Positions 1 through 13,120 of a stretch of 64,000 nt of DNA are shown here, one piece after another. The DNA comes from Nocardioides daphniae (GTDB lineage: Bacteria > Actinomycetota > Actinomycetes > Propionibacteriales > Nocardioidaceae), in assembly GCF_004777465.1 (NCBI RefSeq), contig NZ_CP038462.1:2356001-2420000 (forward strand). Reading direction: 5' to 3'. Position 1 is the first letter of the stretch. Each line of letters begins with the position of its first letter. Both the position numbers and the translations under genes were made by a program. The notes under the pieces are model-generated. The model saw only the letters and a program-made list of their open reading frames with translations. It was not told where the DNA came from and made no database searches.

Positions 1-296
1 TCGCGGTTGAAGCCCATCAGGAAGCGCACCTCGTCGGGTGAGCGCGACCAGTTCTCCGTGGAGAACGCGTAGGCCGAGATCGCCTTCACCCCGATCTCGA
101 TGGCGCCCTCGACCACGTCGAAGAGGGAGGACTCCCCCTGCTCGTGGCCACGCGTACGCGGGAGCCCGCGCTCCTTGGCCCACCGGCCGTTGCCGTCCAT
201 CACGACGGCGACGTGGTGCGGCACCAGCTCGGCCGGGATCGGCGGCGGCGTCGCACCGGACGGGTGCGGCGAGGGCGGGCGTACGGGGCGATTCAC
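1..296 (-). CDS. uppS: Undecaprenyl diphosphate synthase (isoprenyl transferase), partial
   Basis: A cis-prenyltransferase that extends farnesyl-PP with isopentenyl-PP to make the C55 lipid carrier of peptidoglycan synthesis. Only the N-terminal 98 or so residues are in the window; the 3' end lies beyond base 1. The family signature [13 protein letters not shown] is present with its catalytic Asp, followed by RTRGHEQG and [12 protein letters not shown] chose the GTG at 296 because a TAGGCT -10 element (304-309) stands 7 nt upstream, which is a leaderless promoter. That -10 overlaps the stop codon of the upstream marR gene, so uppS probably has its own promoter. In mycobacteria uppS directly follows recO; here marR and an MDMPI gene lie between them. 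Confidence 0.93.
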   Translation of the reverse strand, partial: MNRPVRPPSPHPSGATPPPIPAELVPHHVAVVMDGNGRWAKERGLPRTRGHEQGESSLFDVVEGAIEIGVKAISAYAFSTENWSRSPDEVRFLMGFNR

Positions 297-306
297 GCAG
301 GGCAGC

Positions 307-741
307 CTAGTGGGCGAACGGGTCGGTGATCGCGGACAGCCGAGCCAGGGAGGTGACGAGCTGGTCCATCGCCTCGTCGCCGAGGTGCTCGCGCCACTCC
401 TCGAGCACCCGCGCGACCTCGGCGCCGGCCACGGGCACGAGCGCCCGCGCCCTGGCCGTGAGGCGCACCAGCCGGGCGCGACCGTCGGTGGGGTCGGGCA
501 CGCGCTCGACGTAGCCGTTGCGCTCGAGCTGGTCGACCAGGTGCCCGGCGGTCTGCTTCGTCACCCGGGCACGGTCGGCCAGCTCCACCAGTCGGGAACC
601 CTCGTCGGCGACCCGGGAGAGCAGCCGTGCCTGGGCGACGGTGACGTCGTCGACACCGGCGGCGAGGACGGCGGCGTAGGCCCGCTCCTCGAGGGCACGG
701 TTGGCGACGAAGAGGTGGACGCCGACGGCCGGATCAGGCAC
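307..741 (-). CDS. MarR-family transcriptional regulator
   Basis: A 144-residue winged-helix protein of normal MarR length. The recognition-helix region reads [20 protein letters not shown] and the wing contains [10 protein letters not shown], the usual D-R-R/K pattern. The GTG start at 741 has an AGGGAG Shine-Dalgarno sequence. The gene is divergent from the MDMPI gene at 812, and a perfect inverted repeat sits in the gap at 780-798. MarR proteins usually repress themselves and the divergent gene until a small ligand binds, so the pair is probably an inducible detoxification unit; the ligand cannot be told from sequence. The stop codon lies 10 bp before the uppS start, but uppS seems to have its own promoter. 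Confidence 0.9.
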   Translation of the reverse strand: MPDPAVGVHLFVANRALEERAYAAVLAAGVDDVTVAQARLLSRVADEGSRLVELADRARVTKQTAGHLVDQLERNGYVERVPDPTDGRARLVRLTARARALVPVAGAEVARVLEEWREHLGDEAMDQLVTSLARLSAITDPFAH

Positions 742-779
742 AGGAGCTCCCTTGACGACGAGGAACGAGAGTGACAGTT

Positions 780-798
780 TAGTCAGATAATCTGACTA
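780..798. promoter_or_regulatory. Probable MarR operator (perfect inverted repeat)
   Basis: TAGTCAGAT-A-ATCTGACTA is a perfect 9-bp inverted repeat around a single base. It lies between the divergent marR (start 741) and MDMPI (start 812) genes, 13 bp before the MDMPI ATG. The length and symmetry fit a MarR dimer site, and its position would block transcription of both genes. Its AT-richness stands out from the surroundings. The assignment to this MarR is by location. Confidence 0.75.
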
Positions 799-811
799 CT
801 TGGGGGATCCC

Positions 812-1436
812 ATGGACTCCGACACCATCTGGCGCCACATCGACGCCGAGCGCTCCTCGTTGGCAGACCTGCTCGACGGACTGACCGAGACGCAGTGGTC
901 CACACCCTCGCTCTGCCCCGGGTGGACGGTCCGTGACGTCGCTGCCCACCTCGCCATGGCCCAGTCGCGGGTGGGCGACGTCGTCGGCCCCATGCTCCGC
1001 TCGGGCTTCTCGATGGACCGGATGATTCGGCAGAGCGCCGTCACCTCGCCCCTCGGCCACGACGAGATCACCCGTACGCTGCGCGGCTTCGTCGGCTCCC
1101 GGCGACGGGCCCCGTTCGTGCAGGAGACCGAGCCGCTCCTCGACATCCTGGTGCACGGCCAGGACATCTGCCTCCCCCTCGGTCTCGACCGCCCGATGCC
1201 GCTCGACGCGGCGCGGGTCGCGGCCGACCGCATGGTCACGCTCAACCGGCGCCCGGTGGTGCGGTTGCGCCCCCCTGAGGGGAGTCCGCCTCGAGGCCAC
1301 CGACACGGACTGGTCGACGGGCACGGGCACCACCGTCCGAGGGCCGATGCGGGCCCTGGTGATGGTCGTCGCGGGTCGCGGACGGGCCGTCACCCGCGAG
1401 CTGTCGGGCGACGTGTCGGCGGCCGTCGGCGCCTGA
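812..1436 (+). pseudogene. Mycothiol-dependent maleylpyruvate isomerase family protein, frameshifted
   Basis: The N-terminal half (MDSDTIWRHIDAERS..., then LCPGWTVRDVAAHLAMAQ and LDILVHGQDICLPLG) is typical of MDMPI/DinB-fold enzymes that use mycothiol, with the metal-ligand type His residues in AAHLA and VHGQD. The reading frame breaks in a run of six C at 1270-1275. Removing one C restores the C-terminal part, which ends SGDVSAAVGA at the TGA at 1434-1436, giving about 207 residues, normal for the family. The ATG at 812 is preferred over the TTG at 800 because GGGGGA precedes it. It is divergent from, and probably controlled by, the MarR regulator. The break is either a homopolymer error or a real null mutation. 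Confidence 0.8.
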
Positions 1437-1465
1437 CGGGCCCAGCGTCGCGACCAGCGCGGGGC

Positions 1466-2194
1466 CTAGCGCTCGACGTACTCCAGCGACCGCAGCCCCC
1501 GCTCGAGGTGCCACGCCAGGTAGGCGGCGACCAGCCCGCTGGCCTCGCGGCAGGTGCGGGGCTCGGCCGCGTGCACGACCGGCCAGTCACCGGCCAGCAG
1601 GGCGCCGAGCAGCACCAGGGTGTCGGGCGCCGGCGTCGCCGACCCGGGCATCCGGCACACCACGCAGAGGACCCCACCCGCTGCGGGGTGGAAGAAACGG
1701 TGCGGCCCCTCGGTGCCGCAGCGCACGCAGTGGTCGAACGACGGGGCGTATCCGGCGACCGAGAGCGAGCGCAGCAGGTAGGAGTCGAGCACCTGCCCGG
1801 GTGCGTGCACGCCGGCGACCATGGCGCGCAGGCCACCCACCAGCAGCAGGAACTGCTGGACCGCGGGCTCGCGCTCCTCCATGACCAGCTTCTCGGCGGT
1901 CTCCAGCATCACGGTCGCCGCGGTGTAGCGGTCGTAGTCGAGGGCCATCGCGGCGTGGAACGGCTCCAGCGTCTCGGCCTGGGTGATGGTGTCGAGCGAC
2001 CGCCCCTCGGCCAGCTGGAGGTCGACGTGGGTGAAGGGCTCGAGCCGCGCACCCCACCGCGAGGTGGTGCGTCGTACGCCCTTGGCCACCGCTCGGACCA
2101 ACCCGTGGTGACGGGTCAGCAGGGTGATGATGCGGTCCGCCTCGCCCAGCTTGTGGGTGCGCAGCACGACCGCCTCGTCGCGGTAGAGAGGCAC
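1466..2194 (-). CDS. recO: DNA repair protein RecO
   Basis: A 242-residue RecFOR-pathway mediator that helps load RecA on SSB-coated DNA. The OB-fold N-terminus (PLYRDEAVVLRTHKLGEAD) and the C-terminal zinc site CVRCGT...CVVC are clear, and the length is normal. I chose the GTG at 2194: CACAAT, a plausible -10, stands 6 nt upstream, suggesting a leaderless transcript, and homologs start with MPLYRDEA. In mycobacteria recO lies between era and uppS; here leuA and several accessory genes separate it from era. Confidence 0.95.
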   Translation of the reverse strand: MPLYRDEAVVLRTHKLGEADRIITLLTRHHGLVRAVAKGVRRTTSRWGARLEPFTHVDLQLAEGRSLDTITQAETLEPFHAAMALDYDRYTAATVMLETAEKLVMEEREPAVQQFLLLVGGLRAMVAGVHAPGQVLDSYLLRSLSVAGYAPSFDHCVRCGTEGPHRFFHPAAGGVLCVVCRMPGSATPAPDTLVLLGALLAGDWPVVHAAEPRTCREASGLVAAYLAWHLERGLRSLEYVER

Positions 2195-2310
2195 CCCTCC
2201 ATTGTGCCTCGTCCCCAGATCTCGGCACGGGAGGCCGGCCGGCGTCCACCACAATGGGGATCTTGGCGCGCTCTCCCACACAAACCCGCGTCGGCTGAGA
2301 CACTTCCGGC

Positions 2311-4735
2311 GTGACGCCTCGCTTCCTGCACCCGGGCACGCCTGCCTGGACCCTCGTCGTCGTGGCGTTGCTCGTCGCGAGCGGGCTGGGCGCGCTCCAC
2401 ACCGCCCCGCACGGCAGCCTGGTCCCCACCTGGTGGCCGCCCGTGGGGCTGGGCATCGCGCTGCTGGCCATGACGTCGAGGCGGTGGTGGTACGTCCTGG
2501 TGCCCGCCGTCGGCGGCGCCACCCTCCTCACCAACGTGGTGCACGAGGCTCCGCTCGACTTCTCGCTCGTCTTCACCGTGCTGAGCATGGTGCAGGCCGT
2601 CGCCGGGGCGCTGGTGCTCCGCGGCCGGCGCCACCACGGCGACGTGCAGCTGACGACCCAGGACGACGTGGTCGACCTCGGCGTGGCAGCCCTCTGCGCG
2701 GCCACCATCTCGGCGGTCGGGGCGGCCCTGGCCGGGCTCGTCGGTCGACGGCCCGGACAGCGCCTTCCTCTTCCGTACGCTCTTCCCCGCGCACCTGGCC
2801 TCGGCCCTGGTCATCCTCCCCGCGCTCCTCCCCTGCCGTCGCCCGCGGCTGCGCCACCGCGCGCGGGAACGGCTGCTCCAGCTGGGGCTGCTGGTCCTCG
2901 CCATCGGGGTCGTCTTCGGCCCCACGCAGGAGCTCAACCTCGTCGCGCTGCCGCTGCCGGTTCTGATGTGGGCCGCCTACCGCTTCGGGCTCCGTGCCGT
3001 CGCGTGGCAGATCCTGGGCGCCACGGTCGCCATCAGCCTGCTGACCTGGGCGGGGCACGGCCCCTTCACCCAGGCTGAGGGCGAGGCCCTGAGCGCCGCC
3101 ACCATCGGCGGCCTGACGCAGGCGTACCTGATCTGCCTGGTCGCCCTCTGCATCCCCGTCGCCATCGGCGTGCACACGAGCGACGTGCTGCAGCGCAAGC
3201 TGCGCTCGTCGCGCCACCTCAGTGACATGACGCTGTCGACGACCGCCTGCATGATCCTGGTGACCGACACCGCCGGCACCGTGGTCCGGGCCAACGAGGC
3301 GGTGCGCACGGTGCTGGGCCACGCGCCCGACGACGTGGTGGGCCGCCCCATCTGGGAGACGATCGTCCCGGAGGAGCACCGCGACCTGGCGATCCCCATG
3401 TTCGAGAACCCCGACGGCTCGGGCGTGCCAGCGACGGTCGAGGCCCCCCAGCGCGACGTGCACGGCAAGGAGCACCGCGTGCTCTGGACGTCCGGCGTCG
3501 TGCGCGACGAGGAGGGCAACGCCACCCACGTGGTCATGACCGGCTTGGACGTCACCGTCGAGCGACAGTCGTCGGGCCTGGTGGAGAACCTCCTCGGAGC
3601 CGCCCTCGACACCGCCATCATCGGCCTGGACACCCGCGGCCGGGTCACGCTCTTCAACACCGGCGCCGAGAAGATGCTCGGGCGCGGTGCCGACGAGGTG
3701 ATCGGCTCCTCGTTCGTCGACGTGCTCGACCCGGACGCGTTCGCCGCGTGGGCGGTGGGCGTCGGTGGCGAGGCCACCTTCGCCACCCTCGTCGACCATT
3801 TGGTCGAGGCACCTCCGAGCGACTGGGAGTGGCGCAGCGCCCCGCGCGCCGGCGTTCCGCTGCGACGCGTCTCGATGGCCCTGAGCCCGGTGACGGACCA
3901 CTACGGCAACCTGATCGGCTACCTCTGCGTCGGCACGGACGTCACCGACATCCACGCCACCGCCGAGCTCCTGATCACCGCGCTCGAGAAGGAGCGTCAG
4001 GTCGTCGGCCACCTCAAGAGCCTCGACACCGCGAAGGACCAGTTCGTCTCCACCATCAGCCACGAGCTGCGCACGCCGGTCACCACGATCGTGGGCTACT
4101 CCGAGATGCTCACCGACGGCGAGCTGGGCCACCTCTCCCCGGCGCAGGCGAAGGCGCTGGAGGCGATCACCCGCAACGGCGACCGCCTGGTCAGCCTGGT
4201 CGACAACCTGCTGGCGCTCAACGGCCTGGCCGCTGAGGGGCCCACCTGGGACCGCGACCCGGTCGACCTGCGCGAGGTCCTGCGCGCCGCCGAGACCGAG
4301 ATCGGCAGCCTCGTCGACCGTCGCTCGCTGGCCGTCTCCTTCGAGAGCCCCGACACCCCGGTGCGGGTGGTCGGCGACGTCCCGACACTCACGCTGGCGC
4401 TGACCAACCTGCTGAGCAACGCGGTCAAGTTCACCCCGGACGGCGGCCAGGTGCGCTGCCTGCTGGACACCCAGGGCGCCGAGGCCCGGGTGCTCGTGCA
4501 CGACACCGGGATGGGGATCCCCGAGGACGAGCAGCACCGCCTGTTCGAACGGTTCTGGCGCAGCACCACCGCCCAGCGCAACGAGATCCAGGGCACCGGG
4601 CTGGGCCTCTCCACCGCCCAGACGATCATCCATGCCCACGGCGGCCGGATCGAGGTGGAGTCGAACGAGCGCAGCGGCACGACCGTCACCGTCGGCATGC
4701 CGCTGAGCGAGGCCGACGGCAGCACCCGCCGCTGA
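2311..4735 (+). pseudogene. MASE1-PAS-PAS sensor histidine kinase, one frameshift
   Basis: A membrane sensor kinase of about 807 residues after frame correction. The N-terminal part is a hydrophobic MASE1-like module (TWWPPVGLGIALLAM near the start, several membrane helices). Two PAS domains follow (from about 3220 and about 3570), then HisKA with FVSTISHELRTP (His codon 4061-4063), then HATPase_c with NLLSNAVKF, DTGMGIP and GTGLGLS. The frame shifts between about 2741 and 2747 (GTCGGTCG context): one surplus base joins LAGLV to DGPDSAFLFRTLF. No response regulator gene is adjacent, so its partner is unknown. If the indel is an error the gene is intact; if real, a kinase lacking its N-terminal helices could still start at 2966. 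Confidence 0.82.
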
Positions 4736-4781
4736 CGTACGACGAGGGCCGAGGACGTCACCGTCCCCGGCCCTCGTACGT
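4735..4781. terminator. Bidirectional terminator between the kinase and leuA
   Basis: A long hairpin between the convergent stop codons at 4735 and 4800. The outer arms (ACGTACG/CGTACGT) and inner arms (GGGCCG/CGGCCC) pair around a 3-nt bulge. There is no strong T-run, as is common in actinobacteria. Confidence 0.6.
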
Positions 4782-4799
4782 GGTCGCTCGCGGCCTGCG

Positions 4800-6687
<1,888 letters not shown>

Positions 6688-6751
6688 GACCCGGCCATGC
6701 TAACTCCGAGTGGGCGCGGATGGCGATCCGGGGCTCTCGTAGGCTCGCCCC

Positions 6752-7285
6752 ATGGAGTCCAACCCGCCCCGACTGCTGGTGGTGCACCACTCGCCGACGG
6801 CGAGCTCGCGTGCGCTCACCGACGCCGCGCTCACCGGCACCCGCCTTCCCGAGCTCGCGGAGCTGGGGCCGCTCGAGGTCGTTGTCCGTGAGGCGCTCGA
6901 GGCCACCGCCGACGACGTACGCGGGGCAAACGGGCTGCTGCTCGGCACCCCGGCCAACTTCGGCTACATGAGCGGGGCGCTCAAGCACTTCTTCGACTCG
7001 ACGTTCCTGCACCTCGGCGGGGCACTGGGAAGTGACGGCCAGGGCAGTGAAGGCCAGGGCGACGGCGCCGCAGCCACCGGCGCCAAGCTCCCGTACGCAC
7101 TGTGGGTGCACGGCCGCTACGACACGGTCGGCGCGACCCGCTCGGTGGAGTCGATCGCCCAGGCACTGCCGTGGCGCCGGGTGCTGCCCCCGCTGGAGCT
7201 GCTCGGCGACGTCGACGACGACGCGCGGGCGGCCGCCACCGAGCTCGGCGCCACCGTCGCCGCCATGACGCTGGAGTCACGATGA
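6752..7285 (+). CDS. Flavodoxin-fold NAD(P)H:FMN reductase-like protein
   Basis: A 177-residue protein with a flavodoxin fold: beta-strand RLLVVHHSPTASSRALTDA gives the phosphate-binding loop, and GLLLGTPANFGYMSGALKHFFD is the flavin-contacting segment of WrbA/NADPH-dependent FMN reductase relatives. A low-complexity insertion rich in Gly, Ser and Asp follows (GALGSDGQGSEGQGDG). It starts at ATG 6752, with TAGGCT 6 nt upstream (leaderless), and is divergent from the leuA leader. Its stop overlaps the start of the lipoprotein gene (ATGA), so the two are translationally coupled. The substrate is unknown. Confidence 0.8.
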   Translation: MESNPPRLLVVHHSPTASSRALTDAALTGTRLPELAELGPLEVVVREALEATADDVRGANGLLLGTPANFGYMSGALKHFFDSTFLHLGGALGSDGQGSEGQGDGAAATGAKLPYALWVHGRYDTVGATRSVESIAQALPWRRVLPPLELLGDVDDDARAAATELGATVAAMTLESR

Positions 7286-8100
7286 GGAGCCTCGCCGCCC
7301 TGGCCACCGTGCTCCTGCTGGTGCTGACCGGGTGCAGCGGCGGTGACGACGACTCGTCGGCCCCGTCGCCCTCGGCCTCCACCGCCAGCGAGACGGCCGA
7401 GCCACCCAAGCCGCCGCGGCGCCCCCAGGTGGGCGACTGCTACCGGCTGAGCTTCGACGAGGCGTTGGCCCCCACCGCCCCCACGAAGCGGGTGCGCTGC
7501 GGCCGCAAGCCCACCGCCATCACGTTCCACGTCGGCAAGGTCGAGCGCAACCGTGCCGGGCGTCCACGCCCGGTCGACTCCGTGCGCGTGCAGCGCCAGG
7601 TCGCCCGAGCCTGCCCGGAGCGGCTCGCCGGCTTCCTCGGGGCCACCCCCGAGCAGCTGCGCCGCAGCCTGGTGCGCGCGATCTGGTTCACCCCCACGCT
7701 CGAGCAGGCCGACGCCGGTGCGGACTGGTTCCGGTGCGACGTCGTGGCCGCCGGCCCGGGGCGTACGTTCATGGTGCTGCCCCGGAAGATGGCCGGGGCC
7801 TTCGGCGACGACGGGTTGCGGGAGAAGTTCTCCCTCTGCGCGACGGGCGAGCCCGGGACGAAGTCGTTCACCCGCGTGACGTGCTCGGCGCCGCACGCGT
7901 GGCGTGCGGTCTCCACCGTCGACATCGCCGGTGACGGCTACCCCGGCAAGGACGCGATCGCCGCCGCCATGGACGACCCCTGCAGCGACGCCGCCACCGA
8001 CGCCGCGAGCAACCCGCTCGACGTGCGCTGGTCGCAGGAGGGCCCCACCCGGGCGCAGTGGCGGGCCGGCCAGCGCTACGGGATCTGCTGGGTGCCCTGA
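7282..8100 (+). CDS. Lipoprotein of the septum-formation family
   Basis: A 272-residue secreted lipoprotein. A short signal sequence ends in the lipobox LTGC, followed by a Ser/Pro/Thr-rich linker (about 25-55). Two cysteine-containing repeats then resemble the septum_form domain of actinobacteria: VGDCYRLSF...VRCGRKPTAITFHVG and FSLCATGEPG...TCSAPHAWRAV. The start overlaps the preceding flavodoxin stop by 4 nt. The domain name comes from its discovery context; no enzyme activity can be read from the sequence. It is convergent with era, 18 bp away. Confidence 0.75.
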   Translation: MRSLAALATVLLLVLTGCSGGDDDSSAPSPSASTASETAEPPKPPRRPQVGDCYRLSFDEALAPTAPTKRVRCGRKPTAITFHVGKVERNRAGRPRPVDSVRVQRQVARACPERLAGFLGATPEQLRRSLVRAIWFTPTLEQADAGADWFRCDVVAAGPGRTFMVLPRKMAGAFGDDGLREKFSLCATGEPGTKSFTRVTCSAPHAWRAVSTVDIAGDGYPGKDAIAAAMDDPCSDAATDAASNPLDVRWSQEGPTRAQWRAGQRYGICWVP

Positions 8101-8118
8101 CCCGCGCCCGTCATCGGC

Positions 8119-9054
8119 TCAGAAGCCCAGCTTGCGCAGCTGACGCGGGTCGCGCTGCCAGTCCTTGGCGATCTTGATGTGCAGGTCGAGGTAGACCGGC
8201 GTGCCGAGCAGCGCCTCGATCTGCTGCCGAGCCGCCTTGCCGACCTCGCGCAGCCGGGCGCCCTTGTGGCCGATCATGATCCCCTTCTGTGAGTCACGCT
8301 CGACGTAGAGGCTGGCGTAGATGTCGAGGAGCGGCTTGGACTCGTCGCGGCCCTCGCGCAGCCCCATCTCCTCGACGGTGACGGCGATGGAGTGGGGCAG
8401 CTCGTCGCGCACGCCCTCGAGCGCGGCCTCACGGATCAGCTCGGCGACCAGGATCTCCTCCGGGGCGTCGGTGAGGTCGCCGTCCGGGTAGAGCGGCGGG
8501 CCCTCGGGCAGCTGCTCGACCAGCAGGTCGGCGAGCAGGTCGATCTGGTCGCCGGAGACCGACGACACCGGGATGACCTGCGCCCACTCGGTGTTGGTGG
8601 CCCGGCCGAGCTCGGTGATCGCCAGCAGGTGCTCGGCGATCTGCTCGGGGGTGGCCAGGTCGGTCTTGGTGGCGACCGCGATCTTCGTGGTGCGCTTGAC
8701 CTTGGCCAGCTCGTTGACGATGAAGGTGTCTCCGGGGCCGATCTTCTCGTTGGCCGGGAAGCAGACGGCGACGACGTCGACCTCGGCCCAGGTGGTCATC
8801 ACCAGGTCGTTGAGGCGCTCGCCGAGCAGGGTGCGCGGGCGGTGCAGGGGGGTGTCGACGAGGATGAGCTGGGCGTCGTCACGGTGGACGATGCCGCGCA
8901 CGACCGTACGTGTGGTCTGCGGCTTGTTGGAGGTGATCACGACCTTCGAGCCCACCAGCGCGTTGGTGAGGGTCGACTTGCCGGCGTTGGGTCGGCCCAC
9001 GAAGGAGACGAATCCGCTCCGGTGGGCGGGGGTGGTCTCGTGGTCGTCGTTCAT
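8119..9054 (-). CDS. era: GTPase Era, missing the G3 glycine
   Basis: A ribosome-assembly GTPase that binds the 3' end of 16S rRNA. The GTPase domain has GRPNAGKST (G1), TTR in PQTTRTV (G2), TKTD (G4) and a C-terminal KH domain (GIMIGHKGARLREVG). The length is 311 residues, normal. One oddity: the G3 motif reads LVDTPLHRPRT, whereas Era has DTPGLHRPRT, so the conserved glycine of DxxG is absent. The local sequence has a run of six C, and exactly three bases appear to be lost, keeping the frame. The ATG at 9054 overlaps the stop of the upstream SIP gene. This is the usual ybeY-hlyC-era position. Confidence 0.92.
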   Translation of the reverse strand: MNDDHETTPAHRSGFVSFVGRPNAGKSTLTNALVGSKVVITSNKPQTTRTVVRGIVHRDDAQLILVDTPLHRPRTLLGERLNDLVMTTWAEVDVVAVCFPANEKIGPGDTFIVNELAKVKRTTKIAVATKTDLATPEQIAEHLLAITELGRATNTEWAQVIPVSSVSGDQIDLLADLLVEQLPEGPPLYPDGDLTDAPEEILVAELIREAALEGVRDELPHSIAVTVEEMGLREGRDESKPLLDIYASLYVERDSQKGIMIGHKGARLREVGKAARQQIEALLGTPVYLDLHIKIAKDWQRDPRQLRKLGF

Positions 9055-9833
9055 GCCTGTTCCCTTGCCTCGGTCGCCGCGTCGTAGTCGGCCCAGATCT
9101 GCTGGTCGCTCTTGCCGGCCGCCTTGCCCGCCCGGTGGATCGGTGCGGGGTCGACGGCGCGCGGCTGCCGCGCGGCGGTGCTGCGCCAGTAGCCCATCAC
9201 GTCGTAGGCCGAGGTGGGCAAACGGCGCTCACGCATCAGGTGCTTGCGGATGGCCCGCATCTGCGCCGACTCCCCCGCCATCCAGAAGTAGCCCTCGCCC
9301 TCCGGCCAGTCGATCGCCTCGACGGCGGCTGCGAGGGCGGAGGTCTCGTGGTGCGGCACGTCGAGCCAGGTCACGTCCGACTCGGGCGGCAGGTAGGACG
9401 CGACGTCGGAGGGCACCTCGGCCCAGATCCGGGTGGGCACGTCGACCGCCTCGCGGATCCTCGCCATCGCCGGCAGGGCGGTGAGGTCGCCGACCAGCAG
9501 CAGCCACGCCGCGTCGTCGGGCATCGCGAAGGAGCCCTTGGGCTCGGTGACCGTGACGACGTCGCCGACGCAGTCACCGGCCGCCCACTCCGTCACCAGG
9601 CCGGTCTCGTGGACCACGACGTCGAGCACCAGCTCCGCGCCGTCCCACGACCGGACGGTGTAGTAGCGCGACTGGAACTGGCCGGGCACCACGAGCCCCA
9701 CCCACTCGTCGGCGATCCCGGTGCTGCGGAACTCCGCCAGGCCAGGTCCGCCGAGGACGAGGCGCACGAAGTGGTCGCTGAGCTGGGTGCGCCGCAGGAC
9801 CTCGGCGCTGAACTGCTGGGCTCGGGTACTCAC
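9051..9833 (-). CDS. Siderophore-interacting protein (FAD-binding)
   Basis: A 260-residue member of the ViuB/SIP family, which reduces ferric siderophores in the cytoplasm. The FAD-binding motif SRYYTVRSW, the NAD(P)H-binding region WLLLVGDLTALPAMARI, and the C-terminal family signature RRLPTSAYDVMGYWR are visible. It starts at GTG 9833, with TAACCT 6 nt upstream (a leaderless promoter), so it can be expressed separately from the upstream genes. Its stop overlaps the era start. It is an insertion relative to the mycobacterial order. No siderophore synthesis or uptake genes are nearby. Confidence 0.88.
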   Translation of the reverse strand: MSTRAQQFSAEVLRRTQLSDHFVRLVLGGPGLAEFRSTGIADEWVGLVVPGQFQSRYYTVRSWDGAELVLDVVVHETGLVTEWAAGDCVGDVVTVTEPKGSFAMPDDAAWLLLVGDLTALPAMARIREAVDVPTRIWAEVPSDVASYLPPESDVTWLDVPHHETSALAAAVEAIDWPEGEGYFWMAGESAQMRAIRKHLMRERRLPTSAYDVMGYWRSTAARQPRAVDPAPIHRAGKAAGKSDQQIWADYDAATEAREQA

Positions 9834-9842
9834 GTGCTCAGG

Positions 9843-11498
<1,656 letters not shown>

Positions 11499-11525
11499 GT
11501 GGCGCTCCTCAGCTCTCGCAGGGTG

Positions 11526-11984
11526 TCACTCGGACGGCCGGGCGCGCCACTGCGCGAGCAGCTGGTCCTGGAGGCCGAACATCTCCTTGTGCTCCTCGGG
11601 CTCGGCGTGGTCGTAGCCCAAGAGGTGCAGGATGCCGTGGACGGTGAGGAGCTCGATCTCGGCGAGGGTGCCGTGGCCGGCCGTCTCGCCCTGGCGCTCG
11701 GCGACCACGGGGCAGAGCACCAGGTCGCCGAGCACGCCCTCCTCGGGCTCCTCGTTGACCAGGCCGGGCCGCAGCTCGTCCATCGGGAAGGCCAGCACGT
11801 CGGTGGGGCCCTCTTTCTCCATCCAGTGTTCGTTGAGCTCGGCGATGGTCTCCTCGTCGACGGCCTTGATGCAGAGCTCGGCCTGCGGGTGGACGCGCAT
11901 GGCGTCCATCACGAAACGGCTCAGGGCCGAGAGGTGCTGCACGTCCAGGTCGTACCCGGACTCGTCGAGGACCTCGATGCTCAC
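11526..11984 (-). CDS. ybeY: Endoribonuclease YbeY
   Basis: A 152-residue zinc-dependent RNase involved in 16S rRNA 3' maturation and ribosome quality control. The metal-binding motif HGILHLLGYDH is intact near the C-terminus. The start overlaps the phoH stop (ATGA), and the hlyC-type gene starts 27 bp downstream: the standard actinobacterial phoH-ybeY-hlyC operon. Confidence 0.95.
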   Translation of the reverse strand: MSIEVLDESGYDLDVQHLSALSRFVMDAMRVHPQAELCIKAVDEETIAELNEHWMEKEGPTDVLAFPMDELRPGLVNEEPEEGVLGDLVLCPVVAERQGETAGHGTLAEIELLTVHGILHLLGYDHAEPEEHKEMFGLQDQLLAQWRARPSE

Positions 11985-13021
11985 GGACGGCTCTCCTTCT
12001 TGCTGCTCCTGCTGGGGGCGGACGAGCCCTCGCGACGGCTGGCCGCGATCTCGCTCCGGGCGTCGAACTCGTCGTACGCGGCGACGATCTTGCCGACCAG
12101 GCGGTGGCGCACGACGTCACCGCTGGTCAGGCGGTTGAAGACGACGTCCTCGACGCCGGTGAGGATCAGCTCGACGACCTTGAGGCCCGACTTCACGCCG
12201 CCCGGGAGGTCGACCTGGGTGACGTCACCGGTGACCACGATCTTGGAGCCGAAGCCCAGTCGGGTGAGGAACATCTTCATCTGCTCGGGCGAGGTGTTCT
12301 GCGCCTCGTCGAGGATGATGAACGCGTCGTTGAGGGTGCGTCCGCGCATGTACGCCAGTGGTGCCACCTCGATGGTCCCGGCGGCGAGCAGCTTCGGGAT
12401 CGTCTCGGGGTCGATCATGTCGTGCAGCGCGTCGTACAGGGGGCGCAGGTAGGGGTCGATCTTCTCGCTGAGCGTGCCGGGCAGGAAGCCCAGGCGCTCG
12501 CCCGCCTCCACCGCGGGACGGGTCAGGATGATCCGGCTCACCTGCTTGTTCTGCAGGGCCTGGACCGCCTTGGCCATCGCCAGGTAGGTCTTGCCCGTGC
12601 CGGCCGGGCCGATCCCGAAGGTGATCGTGTGCTGGTCGATCGAGTCGACGTAGCGCTTCTGGTTGAGCGTCTTCGGACGGATCGTGCGGCCCCGGTTGGA
12701 CAGGATGTTGTGGCTCAGCACCTCCGAGGGGCTCTCGGGGGCGGCGGTGCGCAGCATGCCGATGATCCGCTCGACGGTCTCGCGGGTGATCCCCTGGCCG
12801 GTGCGGATGATGGTGACGACCTCGTCCAGCAGCTTCTCCGCGAGCGCGACCTCCTGCGGCTCACCGTGGAAGGTGATCCGGTTGCCGCGGACGTGGATCT
12901 CGGCCTCGAAGGCATCCTCGATCAGCGACAGGAACTCGTCACCGGGGCCGAGCACGCTGACCATGTTGACGCTGGGCGGGACGACCACCGTGTGCTTGGT
13001 GAGGAGGGGTGACTCAGACAT
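11981..13021 (-). CDS. phoH: PhoH family ATPase
   Basis: A 346-residue PhoH-like ATPase, probably acting in RNA metabolism with YbeY. An N-terminal KH-like RNA-binding region is followed by the P-loop [13 protein letters not shown] and the Walker B/DEAQ segment [18 protein letters not shown] chose the ATG at 13021. An alternative in-frame ATG at 13057 overlaps a TAGCAT -10 element (13056-13061) and so would not be transcribed. The gene starts the phoH-ybeY-hlyC operon. Confidence 0.94.
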   Translation of the reverse strand: MSESPLLTKHTVVVPPSVNMVSVLGPGDEFLSLIEDAFEAEIHVRGNRITFHGEPQEVALAEKLLDEVVTIIRTGQGITRETVERIIGMLRTAAPESPSEVLSHNILSNRGRTIRPKTLNQKRYVDSIDQHTITFGIGPAGTGKTYLAMAKAVQALQNKQVSRIILTRPAVEAGERLGFLPGTLSEKIDPYLRPLYDALHDMIDPETIPKLLAAGTIEVAPLAYMRGRTLNDAFIILDEAQNTSPEQMKMFLTRLGFGSKIVVTGDVTQVDLPGGVKSGLKVVELILTGVEDVVFNRLTSGDVVRHRLVGKIVAAYDEFDARSEIAASRREGSSAPSRSSKKESRP

Positions 13022-13120
13022 GGATGCTTTCAGCGTCGGCAGCGGGATCTTCCCCATGCTACGGGAGCGGCGTCACGCCGCCCACCGAGAATCGGGGCGA
13101 CGCCGTGACCGGGGCTCGGC

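Noticed and set aside
13021..13057. A longer start for phoH at 13057
   Set aside because: The ATG overlaps the TAGCAT -10 element and would not be in the transcript.
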